From an uncultured Oscillospiraceae bacterium (GTDB lineage: Bacteria; Bacillota_A; Clostridia; Oscillospirales; Oscillospiraceae): a stretch of 52,835 nucleotides of DNA. The position numbers and the translations under genes were made by a program. Location of the stretch: contig CAAFFR010000148.1 of NCBI GenBank assembly GCA_900762245.1, positions 1 to 52,835 on the forward strand, in the 5' to 3' direction. Shown piece after piece: positions 16,486-24,023 of this stretch (the first letter of the stretch is position 1; the number at the start of each line of letters is the position of its first letter). The notes under the pieces were generated by a model. It was not told the origin of the DNA. It made no database searches and was given only the letters and a program-made list of their open reading frames with translations.

Positions 16486-16515
16486 AAAATCCGCCGGAAA
16501 CTTCCGGCGGATTTT
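16486..16515 (-). terminator. Terminator of the antiporter gene
   Basis: AAAATCCGCCGGAA (16486-16499) pairs with TTCCGGCGGATTTT (16502-16515), a 14-bp stem with a 2-base spacer; on the minus strand a T-run follows. It sits 14 bases after the antiporter stop. Confidence 0.88.
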
Positions 16516-16528
16516 ATGTAAGAATCGG

Positions 16529-17506
16529 TTACAGGACGAACTGGCAGACGCAGAAGGCAGCGTAGATGCCCAGCAGCAGCAGGCCCTGCCAACGCTGCAG
16601 CTTCTTGCTAGCCAGAGCGGGGAAGATCATCAGGGACATAACGCCCAGCATGACGGGGATCTCAAAGACCAGAGACATGTTCAGACCGGTGTTCAGCAGC
16701 GTGTTCTCGCAGGGAACGGGGAAGGGAGCCAGAGAAACGGCAACGCCGGAAACCAGAACCAGGTTGAAGACGTTAGCACCGATGACGTTACCGACACCCA
16801 GGGAAGCGTGACCGCTGCGCAGGGAGGTGATGGTGGTAACCAGCTCGGGCAGAGAGGTGCCCAGTGCAACGAACAGCAGAGCAACGACAGTCTCGGGAAC
16901 GCCCAGGCCAATAGCGATGATCTGGCCATGCTCGACCAGCAGGTCAGCGCCAATAGCGATGACGGCAGCGCCGACAATCAGCAGAACCAGCAGCATGCCC
17001 ATGGACTTTTCCTTGCCGCCCTCTTCTTCTTCCTCGTGCTCAGCAGCATCGGGGTTCTTCAGACCATTGCGGACGGTGGTGACCATGTAAACAGCGAAGA
17101 TGCCCAGCATAACGAAGCCCATCCAACGGGGGAACTCGCCCAGCAGGTAGGAAGCCACGCAGTACAGACCGGCAGACACAAAGAAGAAGATAGCGGGGGT
17201 CTTCATGGACTTGGTGTTGACGGGACCGGGGTTGCAGGTGATGGAAATAGCGGCGATCAGTGCAGTGTTGCAGATGATGGAACCGATGGCATTGCCGTAA
17301 GCCATAGCGCCGGAACCCTGCAGGGCACCGGTGGTGGAAACCATGACCTCGGGCAGAGTGGTGCCGATGGAGACGACGGTTGCACCGACAACGATGTCGG
17401 GCAGGTTGAAGCGCTTGGCGATGCCGGTGGCGCCGTCAACGAACCAGTCGCCGCCCTTGATCAGCAGAACCAGACCAACGGCAAAGAGGATGATAGACAT
17501 GGGCAT
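16529..17506 (-). CDS. Calcium/sodium antiporter (CaCA family)
   Basis: A 325-residue integral membrane exchanger with the two inverted halves of the CaCA superfamily. Each half carries the cation-binding alpha repeat: VVSIGTTLPEVMVS in the first and FVALGTSLPELVTT in the second, with GNAIGSIICN and GNVIGANVFN partner motifs. A central acidic loop (EHEEEEEGGKEKS) separates the halves. Such proteins export Ca2+, and in some cases Mn2+, in exchange for Na+ or H+. GGAGAA precedes the ATG. The leader contains a probable yybP-ykoY Mn2+ riboswitch, which suggests expression rises with manganese and that the true cargo may include Mn2+. Confidence 0.93.
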   Translation of the reverse strand: MPMSIILFAVGLVLLIKGGDWFVDGATGIAKRFNLPDIVVGATVVSIGTTLPEVMVSTTGALQGSGAMAYGNAIGSIICNTALIAAISITCNPGPVNTKSMKTPAIFFFVSAGLYCVASYLLGEFPRWMGFVMLGIFAVYMVTTVRNGLKNPDAAEHEEEEEGGKEKSMGMLLVLLIVGAAVIAIGADLLVEHGQIIAIGLGVPETVVALLFVALGTSLPELVTTITSLRSGHASLGVGNVIGANVFNLVLVSGVAVSLAPFPVPCENTLLNTGLNMSLVFEIPVMLGVMSLMIFPALASKKLQRWQGLLLLGIYAAFCVCQFVL

Positions 17507-17923
17507 TTTGGGGATTCTCCTTCACATTGTTTTTTATTTTACTGGCGTTTTGCGCCAAAAAATACAAAAGAAAGGTATGAAAAAAACCTGTACATACCCA
17601 TCGGGAAATGCCAGGCCGCAAAAAAGCGACAACGCAGGCCGATGGGGTGTTTCATGAGTCTCGCAAATTAAAGCAAGCCAGGCTGTGAGGCCGGGGCTGT
17701 TGACTTGCTGCGCATCCTGTGCGCTTGCTACTCCCTCATCGGGTCTTTGCTGTATCTTTAATGAATCATTGCTAAAATTTAGTCAAATCTTAATCATAAT
17801 TTAACACGATTCTGAGGGAAAGTCAAGGCTTACCCACGGAAAAAGGATAAGAAAAAACATAAGGGGATTGTGACTGCTTTCGCTGTTTCTGCCGTGCTAC
17901 ACTTTTCCCGGGAGGGGATACCA
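17507..17923. other. 417-base divergent intergenic region
   Basis: Holds the minus-strand leader of the antiporter (riboswitch at 17653-17740 and its expression platform, 17580-17650) and the upstream region of the plus-strand spoIID. A weak minus-strand promoter candidate (TTGACT near 17780 with a poor -10) lies ahead of the riboswitch. GGAGGGG near 17910 serves spoIID. No additional gene is seen. Confidence 0.6.
17653..17740 (-). ncRNA. yybP-ykoY manganese riboswitch (probable)
   Basis: Read on the minus strand, the 5' element ATGAGGGAGTAGC and the 3' element GCGAGACTCAT fit the conserved ends of the yybP-ykoY aptamer (GGGAGUAGC and GCRAGAC), and ATGAG pairs with CTCAT as the closing stem. 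Between them are two hairpins: GCGCACAGGATGCGC, and a GC-rich one with GCAAGTCAACAGCC, a typical internal motif of this class. Downstream, CCCATCGG can pair with CCGATGGG (about 17595-17645) ahead of a T7 run, a plausible expression platform; CCGAT at the aptamer's 5' edge could compete for it. The class senses Mn2+ and usually activates Mn2+/cation exporters. Confidence 0.82.
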
Positions 17924-18883
17924 ATGCGATCAATATGGGAAGACACTCTGACAGCTGCGTTCCTGGGACTTATTCTGCCGGGGGTGCTGCTGAACGGCGC
18001 GGCGTTGTATCTGGACACAATGCCAATAGACCCGGTGCAGGAGGAGACTAAGCCACAGCAGGAAACCCTGAAACTGTACCTGCGCAATTCCGATGGCGGT
18101 GTGCAGATGCAGGATATGGACAGCTACCTGACCGGTGTGGTTATGGCAGAAATGCCGGCTTCCTTTGAACCGGAAGCCTTAAAAGCCCAATCGGTAGCTG
18201 CCCGGACCTATACCTGCAAAGCATACACGACAGGAGGAAAACATGGTGACGGCAGTGTCTGCATGGATTCCGGCTGCTGTCAGGCTTACCTGACGGAAGA
18301 AGCGTACCTGGCAAAAGGGGGAAGCCCTGATGGAATCGAGAAAATTCGCAGCGCCGTCCTTGCCACCTCCGGGGAAGTCCTGACCTATGACGGGAATTTG
18401 ATCGAAGCTACCTATTTTTCCTGTTCCGGCGGCAGCACTGAGGATGCAGCCGCCGTTTGGGGAACGGAGTATCCTTATTTGCAGGCAGTTCCCAGCCCCG
18501 GAGAAGAAGCTGCGGCCTACCACACCGATTCCGTCTCGGTCACGCCCCAGCAGTTTCAAAGGTCCCTGGAACGGGAATTACCCGGCCCGCCCCAGACCTG
18601 GTTTGGTGCTGTTTCCTATACGGAGGGCGGGGGAGTGGACACCATTGTCATCGGAGGAGAAATCTATACCGGTACCCAGCTGCGCAGTCTGCTGAACCTT
18701 CGTTCCACAGCCTTTTCTGTTTCTGTGCAGGCCGACGCCATTACCATTACCACCAGGGGGTATGGCCACCGGGTGGGCATGAGTCAGTATGGTGCCGATG
18801 CCATGGCAGTGGCGGGAAGTACCTACACAGAAATCCTCGCCCATTACTACCCCGGCACGTCCCTGACGCAAATGCAGCCATAA
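17924..18883 (+). CDS. spoIID: SpoIID/LytB-domain sporulation protein
   Basis: A 319-residue protein starting MRSIWEDTLTAAF; GGGAGGGG shortly upstream fixes this start over a longer in-frame ORF. An N-terminal membrane anchor (about 8-28) is followed by the SpoIID/LytB domain: LTGVVMAEMPASFEPEALKAQSVAARTYT, a Cys-rich segment (GSVCMDSGCCQAY), FSCSGGSTEDA, and a C-terminal RGYGHRVGMSQYGADAMA. SpoIID is a peptidoglycan lytic transglycosylase that works with SpoIIP and SpoIIM to drive engulfment of the forespore. The gene stands alone here, as it often does, and is the clearest evidence that the organism sporulates. Confidence 0.92.
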   Translation: MRSIWEDTLTAAFLGLILPGVLLNGAALYLDTMPIDPVQEETKPQQETLKLYLRNSDGGVQMQDMDSYLTGVVMAEMPASFEPEALKAQSVAARTYTCKAYTTGGKHGDGSVCMDSGCCQAYLTEEAYLAKGGSPDGIEKIRSAVLATSGEVLTYDGNLIEATYFSCSGGSTEDAAAVWGTEYPYLQAVPSPGEEAAAYHTDSVSVTPQQFQRSLERELPGPPQTWFGAVSYTEGGGVDTIVIGGEIYTGTQLRSLLNLRSTAFSVSVQADAITITTRGYGHRVGMSQYGADAMAVAGSTYTEILAHYYPGTSLTQMQP

Positions 18884-18890
18884 TCTGAAA

Positions 18891-18920
18891 TGTTGGGTGC
18901 GGATATATCCGCGTCCTACA
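18891..18920. repeat. TGTAGGGCG-family palindromic repeat, divergent copy
   Basis: TGTTGGGTGCGGATA is complementary, with a few mismatches, to TATCCGCGTCCTACA; the centre GCGGATATATCCGC (18899-18912) is a perfect palindrome. It closely resembles the copy at 11491. Confidence 0.6.
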
Positions 18921-18927
18921 GATTCCC

Positions 18928-18980
18928 TTGACAAAACGTAATCCCTTTGTTATAGTATAAATACTTAGTGATACTAAATA
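18928..18980 (+). promoter_or_regulatory. Promoter and operator of second PadR operon
   Basis: TTGACA (18928-18933), 17-bp spacer, TATAGT (18951-18956). Directly downstream an inverted repeat TTAGT-GAT-ACTAA, flanked by further partly matching bases (ATAC...AATAT), covers the expected transcription start, a fitting site for PadR autorepression. Confidence 0.7.
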
Positions 18981-19000
18981 TATAGCAAAGGAGTGAGTGC

Positions 19001-19348
19001 ATGGAAGACCGTTTTTTACAGCAACTAAAAAAGGGCGTTCTGGAAATGCTGGTTTTGAAGCTGATCTGCAATGCTCCCACATATGGCTACGAACTTCTTA
19101 CCCGGCTGAAGGAGCACTCCGGAGGCAGATTTCAGCTGAAGGAAGGTACCCTCTATCCCATTTTGTACCGTCTGGAGGATGACGGACTCATTGCCGCAAA
19201 ATGGAGCCAGGGCGAGGGGAGAGTTGCCCCAAAGAAAATCTACGAAGCCACCGAAACCGGCAGGGAGGAGAATCTGCGCCGTCAGATCCTGTGGAAAGAA
19301 TTTGAAGCCACGGTCAACGGCTTTTTCAACGGAGGGACAGAGACATGA
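19001..19348 (+). CDS. PadR family transcriptional regulator (copy 2)
   Basis: A 115-residue PadR protein: KKGVLEMLVLKLICNAPTYG, YELLTRLKEHSGGRF, EGTLYPILYRLEDDGLIAAKW and KIYEATETGREE cover the winged helix and the C-terminal dimerization helix. GGAGTGAG precedes the ATG. It overlaps the downstream HAAS gene by 4 bp. It shares family and gene arrangement with the pair at 11619-12919 but is clearly diverged in sequence, so the two pairs are not a recent duplication. Autorepression through the inverted repeat just upstream is likely. Confidence 0.92.
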   Translation: MEDRFLQQLKKGVLEMLVLKLICNAPTYGYELLTRLKEHSGGRFQLKEGTLYPILYRLEDDGLIAAKWSQGEGRVAPKKIYEATETGREENLRRQILWKEFEATVNGFFNGGTET

Positions 19349-19869
19349 CCGAAGCAGAAAAGAAAATGAAGAAATATGTAAACGCCGTGGAACGCCGCCT
19401 GAACCTGCCCCGGGAGATAAAGGCAAGGGTCATGAGCGATTTTTCCAGCTCCATCCAGGCCCGCCGGGAAGCCGGTATGTCTGATGAGGCCATCTATGCC
19501 GAGCTGGGCACCCCCAAAAAGGCGGCAGCGGACTTAAATGAACAGATGAAGGAATTTGCTTACCGCAAAAGCCCCTGGCGGTTCCTGTTCGCAGCCATGG
19601 CAGCCTATGGTGCGGCAGAATTGCTGGGTGGAATCTGGGCAAATCTGGTTTATCTGGGCATCCGACTATGGGGCCGTTTTTCTGGAAGTCCTCAAATGGT
19701 AGGAATATCCACTGTGGAGAGCTCCAGCATCGGCATCATCGGCGGTGCCGACGGCCCTACTGCGATTTTTGTGACCACCCCCATCTGGATGCATTACATC
19801 CTGCCGGTGCTGGCACTGGTCATCGGCATCTGGGGCTTCCTGCGGCTGCGCAGATGCAAGCAGAAATAA
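19345..19869 (+). CDS. HAAS-domain membrane protein with a decarboxylase-beta-like GGADGPTAIF motif
   Basis: A 174-residue protein. Residues 1-75 are a HAAS/DUF1700-type helical domain (MKKYVNAVERRLNLP, YAELGTPKKAAADLNEQ). Two or three membrane helices follow. Between them residues 128-144 read SIGIIGGADGPTAIFVT, a motif known from the beta subunits of Na+-translocating decarboxylases (OadB/GcdB), where it lies near the Na+ site. The rest of a decarboxylase beta subunit is absent, so decarboxylase activity is not suggested. The motif may have been borrowed as an ion-sensing or membrane-inserting element. It is coupled to the PadR gene by an ATGA overlap. Confidence 0.75.
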   Translation: MTEAEKKMKKYVNAVERRLNLPREIKARVMSDFSSSIQARREAGMSDEAIYAELGTPKKAAADLNEQMKEFAYRKSPWRFLFAAMAAYGAAELLGGIWANLVYLGIRLWGRFSGSPQMVGISTVESSSIGIIGGADGPTAIFVTTPIWMHYILPVLALVIGIWGFLRLRRCKQK

Positions 19870-19909
19870 AATGCCAGAGCCTATATTCAAATATCTGCGT
19901 TCTGCGAAC

Positions 19910-19957
19910 GTAGGGGCAGTCACTGACCGCCCGCGGGCGACCAATGGTCGCCCCTAC
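19910..19957. repeat. Composite palindromic intergenic repeat
   Basis: GTAGGGGC (19910-19917) and GCCCCTAC (19950-19957) enclose a second palindrome, GGGCGACC-AAT-GGTCGCCC (19935-19953). It is related in its ends to the TGTAGGGCG family. Confidence 0.6.
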
Positions 19958-19987
19958 ATCCTGAGAATGTGGAAATTAAATACTGTT

Positions 19988-20019
19988 AGGGGCTATTGCA
20001 GCATTTTGCAACAGCCCCT
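19988..20019 (+). terminator. Probable terminator of second PadR operon
   Basis: AGGGGCT-a-TTGCA pairs with TGCAA-c-AGCCCCT (one internal mismatch), followed by GTTTTG. Confidence 0.6.
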
Positions 20020-20068
20020 GTTTTGCTTGTGGTAACAGATAATTTACAGAATCCTGCCAAGGGAAATG

Positions 20069-20097
20069 TTGCGAAATGCCTAACAATCTGATATGAT
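20069..20097 (+). promoter_or_regulatory. Promoter of nucleoside kinase gene
   Basis: TTGCGA (20069-20074), 17-bp spacer, TATGAT (20092-20097), 42 bases upstream of the start codon. Confidence 0.6.
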
Positions 20098-20139
20098 GTA
20101 AGAAAGGAATTGTGCAAATCGCTCGAGGAGGTGCCGCGT

Positions 20140-21843
20140 ATGAAATTGACCATTGACGGACGGACCGTGACTGCCCAGCCGGGACAGAGTCTGCTGGACC
20201 TGATAACCCAGCTGGGACTGGAAGGACATTATCTCCATGACCGTCCCCTTGCCGCTAAAATTGCCGGTGAAGTCTTTACGCTGAACTATATCCCCCTGCG
20301 GGAGAAGGAAAGTGACCCGGACCGGCCCTCTATCCGCCGTGCCATGGCTGCTTCCGGCGGCGAAGTGCGGCTTTTGTATTATTCTGACCCTGCGGGCAAG
20401 GAATGCTATATCCGCACAGTCCAGTTTGCCATTTTCCTGGCCCTGCGGCAGCTTTGGCCGGAAGCCCGGAGTAAAATGAACTGTACACTGGGTTCCAGTG
20501 TCTACATTGAAGTGATGGGGGCAAAGGACTTCTCTGCCTCCCGACTGAAGGAGCGGCTGCGGCAGCTGGTGCGGGAGAATATCCCATTGGTCCGCCGCCG
20601 GGTGCCGCTGCAGACTGCCATGGACCGCTGCCGCCGGGATGGGCGGCAGGACAAGGCAAGATTACTGTCCTGGCGGGAGCTGGACTATTTTGACGAATAT
20701 TTCCATGGAGATTTTGCGGACTACTATTACGGCGAAATGCTGCCCACTACTGCCTATCTGACAGTGTGGGACATTCTGCCTGCCGACGGCGGCTTCATTT
20801 TCGTCTATCCTGACGAGGATGACCCCAATGTCTGCGCCAGAGTACCCTCCATGCCCAACTTTTTCAGCGTCTTCAATGAAGGCGAACGCTGGTGCCGCCT
20901 GATGGAGTGTGAAACGGTGGCGGACCTGAACGACCTGACTACTTCCGGCCGCATCCGGGAGCTGATCCGGGTCAACGAAGCCCTCCATGAAAAGCGCTAC
21001 TCTCAGGTGGCGGATATGATCTGCCAGCGGGGTGCCCGGGCAGTGATGCTGGCAGGCCCCAGCTCCTCCGGCAAGACTACCTCTGCCAACCGCCTTGCTA
21101 CCCAGCTTCGGGTCCATGGCAAGAAGCCTATCCTTATGAGTTTGGATGACTACTACATCGACCGGGATAAGATCGCCCCCGGTCCCGACGGCAAGCTGGA
21201 CCTGGAGCACATCAACACCATCGATGTGGAGCTGTTCCGGCAGGATATGGGCAGGCTTCTGGCAGGGGAAGAGGTGGAGCTGCCTACCTTCAATTTCCTT
21301 ACCGCCCGCCGGGAGTGGCGGGGCCACAAACTGCGGCTGCATGATGATTCCGTCATCATTGTGGAGGGTCTTCACGGTCTGAATCCTGCCATGCTGCCGG
21401 AAAATGTTGACAAAAACCTGATTTTCCGCCTTTATGTCAGCGCCCTGCTGCCGTTGAATCTGGATGACCACAACCGCATCCCCACCAGCTACCTGCGGCT
21501 CCTGCGCCGCACCGTCCGGGACTACGAAACCAGAGGCTCCTCTGTCCAACGGACCTTCGAGATGTGGGACAGCGTCCGCCAGGGCGAAAAGCGCTGGATC
21601 TTCCCTTATCAGGAAAATGCCGATGTGATCTTCAATTCCTCCACCCTCTATGAGCTGGCAGTGCTGAAAAAGCACATTTTCCCCCTGCTGACCGCCATCC
21701 AGCCTGAGGAGGAATGCTACGAGGAAGTCCGCAACATCGTCAAGGTCCTCAACTATGTGGTGGAAGCTGACGTAGACGACGAGATTCCCCCCACCAGCCT
21801 GGTCCGGGAGTTTATCGGTGGTAATTCCTTCTATAGAAAATAA
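20140..21843 (+). CDS. TGS-domain nucleoside (uridine-type) kinase
   Basis: A 567-residue protein starting MKLTIDGRTVTAQPGQSLLDL; GAGGAGGTG upstream supports 20140 rather than an upstream in-frame ATG. Residues 1-65 form a TGS-like domain and the next about 220 residues resemble the threonyl-tRNA-synthetase N2 editing-type region. The C-terminal third is a P-loop kinase of the uridine kinase/phosphoribulokinase family: Walker A AGPSSSGKTTSANRL, then SLDDYYIDRD, VELPTFNF and IIVEGLHGLNP. This fused form is common in Firmicutes and Bacteroides and is annotated as nucleoside kinase. It would phosphorylate uridine/cytidine in salvage; the physiological substrate is not proven. Confidence 0.9.
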   Translation: MKLTIDGRTVTAQPGQSLLDLITQLGLEGHYLHDRPLAAKIAGEVFTLNYIPLREKESDPDRPSIRRAMAASGGEVRLLYYSDPAGKECYIRTVQFAIFLALRQLWPEARSKMNCTLGSSVYIEVMGAKDFSASRLKERLRQLVRENIPLVRRRVPLQTAMDRCRRDGRQDKARLLSWRELDYFDEYFHGDFADYYYGEMLPTTAYLTVWDILPADGGFIFVYPDEDDPNVCARVPSMPNFFSVFNEGERWCRLMECETVADLNDLTTSGRIRELIRVNEALHEKRYSQVADMICQRGARAVMLAGPSSSGKTTSANRLATQLRVHGKKPILMSLDDYYIDRDKIAPGPDGKLDLEHINTIDVELFRQDMGRLLAGEEVELPTFNFLTARREWRGHKLRLHDDSVIIVEGLHGLNPAMLPENVDKNLIFRLYVSALLPLNLDDHNRIPTSYLRLLRRTVRDYETRGSSVQRTFEMWDSVRQGEKRWIFPYQENADVIFNSSTLYELAVLKKHIFPLLTAIQPEEECYEEVRNIVKVLNYVVEADVDDEIPPTSLVREFIGGNSFYRK

Positions 21844-21898
21844 ACCGGGGGCTTGCCCCAAACTGTCGGACATCAACGGAAATGAGGAGGGCAGTGAC

Positions 21899-22147
21899 AT
21901 GAAAAAGATAAACAAATTCCTGAACAACTTCATGGGTGCCTTCACAGGCGTTTTCATTGGCCGCAGCGTAAATGTGATTTGGAATTACAAGATGCACCCG
22001 CAGCGATACGCCATGCAGTCGGCCCCTTGGTATACCGGCATTCTGGTGAATGGCGTAATAACTCTCGTGGTGCTGATGATCTGTTTCCTGCTGAGGCTTG
22101 GACTGAAATATTACAAAAAGAGGGCAGACAGTCAGAAAATTTCATAA
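21899..22147 (+). CDS. Small membrane protein, unknown function
   Basis: An 82-residue protein starting MKKINKFLNNFMG, with GAGGAGGG about 8 bases upstream. It has a hydrophobic glycine-containing segment (FMGAFTGVFIGRSV) and one clear membrane helix (GILVNGVITLVVLMICFLLRLGL), then a basic tail. No family is recognised. It is followed after 38 bases by another small membrane protein gene with a near-identical ribosome binding site context, suggesting a two-gene unit. Confidence 0.65.
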   Translation: MKKINKFLNNFMGAFTGVFIGRSVNVIWNYKMHPQRYAMQSAPWYTGILVNGVITLVVLMICFLLRLGLKYYKKRADSQKIS

Positions 22148-22185
22148 AGTATGCAGGATAACTAACCATGAGGAGGGCGCGTTAT

Positions 22186-22686
22186 ATGAAATACCTGCAC
22201 ACAGGAGCGAATCCGGATCGCTTCCTCATCATCGCAGCTGTGGTTTTCGGCCTTGTCTGGCTGTTTAATTCCTGGAAGCTGGGGAAATTCAGAAAGATAG
22301 ATAAAAAGGAATCCCTGTTGATTGGATTTGGGTTATTGGCAATTGGTGTGTGTTTCGTTATCTACGCGGCCAATCATCCCGAATTGACATTCCCATGGAG
22401 CAATAAGATCACCTTTTTAATCTATGGTATGTATCTGTGGCTTCTGCTGAAATTTCTGCTGGATATTCCGTTCTTGCGGAGTATCCGAAAATCTTCTTCC
22501 ATGGATGGCATTGGTGTCGCAGTATGCTTCTTTGCCATGTCGGTGGTATTTCTGCTTATGGAGATCACGGGCAGCGAAGATGCAAACATCTATACAATCC
22601 TGAGAGGATTCATCTTTCTGGGCGGTATAGATTTGGGAATCGAGACGCTTGCGGCCTGGAAAAAACAGAGAATCAATGAAAAATGA
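22186..22686 (+). CDS. Membrane protein, unknown function
   Basis: A 166-residue protein starting MKYLHTGANPDRFLI; GAGGAGGG at 22170-22177 selects this start over an earlier in-frame ATG at 22168 that overlaps it. Four predicted membrane helices (FLIIAAVVFGLVWLFNSW, LLIGFGLLAIGVCFVIYAA, ITFLIYGMYLWLLLKFLLD, GIGVAVCFFAMSVVFLLMEI) and possibly a fifth. No catalytic motif is seen. It ends immediately before a strong terminator. Confidence 0.65.
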   Translation: MKYLHTGANPDRFLIIAAVVFGLVWLFNSWKLGKFRKIDKKESLLIGFGLLAIGVCFVIYAANHPELTFPWSNKITFLIYGMYLWLLLKFLLDIPFLRSIRKSSSMDGIGVAVCFFAMSVVFLLMEITGSEDANIYTILRGFIFLGGIDLGIETLAAWKKQRINEK

Positions 22687-22690
22687 GCAA

Positions 22691-22724
22691 AAAAGAGGTA
22701 ACAGCCAATGCTGTTACCTCTTTT
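22691..22724. terminator. Bidirectional terminator
   Basis: Perfect 15-bp stem AAAAGAGGTAACAGC / GCTGTTACCTCTTTT with loop CAAT, between convergent genes, T-rich on both strands. Confidence 0.9.
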
Positions 22725-22736
22725 CGTAGTATTCCA

Positions 22737-23039
22737 TTAAACGGTAGGCGCGGGAGCGGGATAGCCCAGGATCAGGGATACCACCACGCAGATGACGATA
22801 CAGATAAAGGCGGTAGTCATCCAAAGGCTCCGGCGGCGGGCAAATTCGCCGGTCAGGTACAGCCAGCCCACGCATAAAAGGGAGCCAAAAATGGCGATAA
22901 TCGCGGTAATGACCTTCAGCACTGCCCAGCCAAAGCCGGCGCAGATCAGATACAGGACAAAAACCAGAGCATCGGCCAAGATGATCCGGGTCATATTCTT
23001 TTCCATTTCGCGGTAACGGTTACGGCTACGTCTTGCCAC
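22737..23039 (-). CDS. Small membrane protein, unknown function
   Basis: A 100-residue protein starting at GTG with GGAGGG seven bases upstream. A basic N-terminus (ARRSRNRYREMEKN) is followed by three membrane helices (IILADALVFVLYLICAGF, VLKVITAIIAIFGSLLCVGWLYL, SLWMTTAFICIVICVVVSLIL). No family recognised. It is divergent from scpA and shares the terminator at 22691-22724. Confidence 0.65.
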   Translation of the reverse strand: MARRSRNRYREMEKNMTRIILADALVFVLYLICAGFGWAVLKVITAIIAIFGSLLCVGWLYLTGEFARRRSLWMTTAFICIVICVVVSLILGYPAPAPTV

Positions 23040-23139
23040 TTCTCATCCCTCCAAGGAATTTTCTCGTACGCTTATCTTATCATACCAAATCGAAAAATGC
23101 AATATTTTCTGTGCGAAACCTCAAAATTTTCCCAAAAGC

Positions 23140-23168
23140 TTGCGTATGGGTAAAATCAATGCTATAAT
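23140..23168 (+). promoter_or_regulatory. Promoter of the scpA operon
   Basis: TTGCGT (23140-23145), 17-bp spacer, TATAAT (23163-23168), 30 bases before the scpA start. Confidence 0.7.
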
Positions 23169-23198
23169 ACAGCCAAATATCTTGAAAAGGAAACCATT

Positions 23199-24023
23199 AT
23201 GGCTCAACCGCAATACCGTTTGGAGGGCATCGTCCATACCCGCAGCGAGACTATGGAAGATTTTGAAGGCCCTCTGGATGTTATTTTTGAATTGCTCAGT
23301 AAGAATAAAATTGAAATACAGGATGTGTCCATTACTGCCATTCTGGAGCAGTACCTTGCCTATCTGGAAGAGATGAAGCGTCTGGATATGGAGATTGCCA
23401 GCGAGTTTATCACCATGGCCTCCCACCTGATGCTCATCAAGACCAAGATGCTCCTGTCTGCCGCCGAGCAGGCAGAGGCGGAAAGTGAACTGGACCAGCT
23501 GCGCCAGTCCCTCATCGACCGCAAGCGCAAGGAGGCAATGGAGCAGATCCGCAAAGCTGTGACCCAGCTGGAACCCCGAAACGAAATCGGCCGATGCCTC
23601 TTCGTCAAGGAGCCGGAGCCGCTGAAACGGGAAAAAGGATACCGCTATAAGCATGATGTCATCGACCTGCTGCGGTCTCTGGACACCATTGCCGAGCGCA
23701 ATGCCCGGCAATTGCCGCCTCCCACCACTAACTTTATGGGCATCGTAGGCAAGGAACCCTACCCCATCGGCAGAAAAACAGGAGAAGTTCTGCGGCAGCT
23801 GGTGCTGCGGGGCGTGGAACGGCTGAAAAACCTCTTTAAAGGAAACAAAAGCCGGTCCGAGATTGTGGCCACCTTCCTCGCGGTGCTGGACCTGTGCAAA
23901 ACCAATTCCGTCACTTTGGAAGATGATATTAACGGCGACAATCCCAATGTACGCCTGCTGGACGAAAACGAGCGAAAGGAGCTGAACGGCAATGGAACGG
24001 GAACAACTGAACAGAGCCATTGA
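23199..24023 (+). CDS. scpA: Segregation and condensation protein A
   Basis: A 274-residue ScpA (kleisin). The N-terminal FEGPLDVIFELLSKNKIEIQDVSI and ILEQYLAYLEEMKRLDMEIASEFI are diagnostic, and the C-terminus has the winged-helix region (RSEIVATFLAVLDLCKTNSV). ScpA bridges the SMC dimer heads and binds ScpB to form the condensin that organises and segregates the chromosome. It overlaps scpB by 32 bases, so translation is coupled. AAAGGAAA serves as ribosome binding site. It heads an operon that continues through gerW and probably further. Confidence 0.97.
   Translation: MAQPQYRLEGIVHTRSETMEDFEGPLDVIFELLSKNKIEIQDVSITAILEQYLAYLEEMKRLDMEIASEFITMASHLMLIKTKMLLSAAEQAEAESELDQLRQSLIDRKRKEAMEQIRKAVTQLEPRNEIGRCLFVKEPEPLKREKGYRYKHDVIDLLRSLDTIAERNARQLPPPTTNFMGIVGKEPYPIGRKTGEVLRQLVLRGVERLKNLFKGNKSRSEIVATFLAVLDLCKTNSVTLEDDINGDNPNVRLLDENERKELNGNGTGTTEQSH

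Noticed and set aside
16427..17671. 414-codon plus-strand frame opposite the antiporter gene
   Set aside because: Low-complexity Gln/Asp/Asn-rich translation with no family, fully antisense to a clear CaCA antiporter and covering its terminator and leader.
19345..19869. Na+-translocating decarboxylase beta subunit
   Set aside because: Only one short motif matches; the protein is far too short and starts with a HAAS domain.
20662..21957. 431-codon minus-strand frame opposite the nucleoside kinase
   Set aside because: Shadow of a confident kinase gene; no ribosome binding site and no domain.
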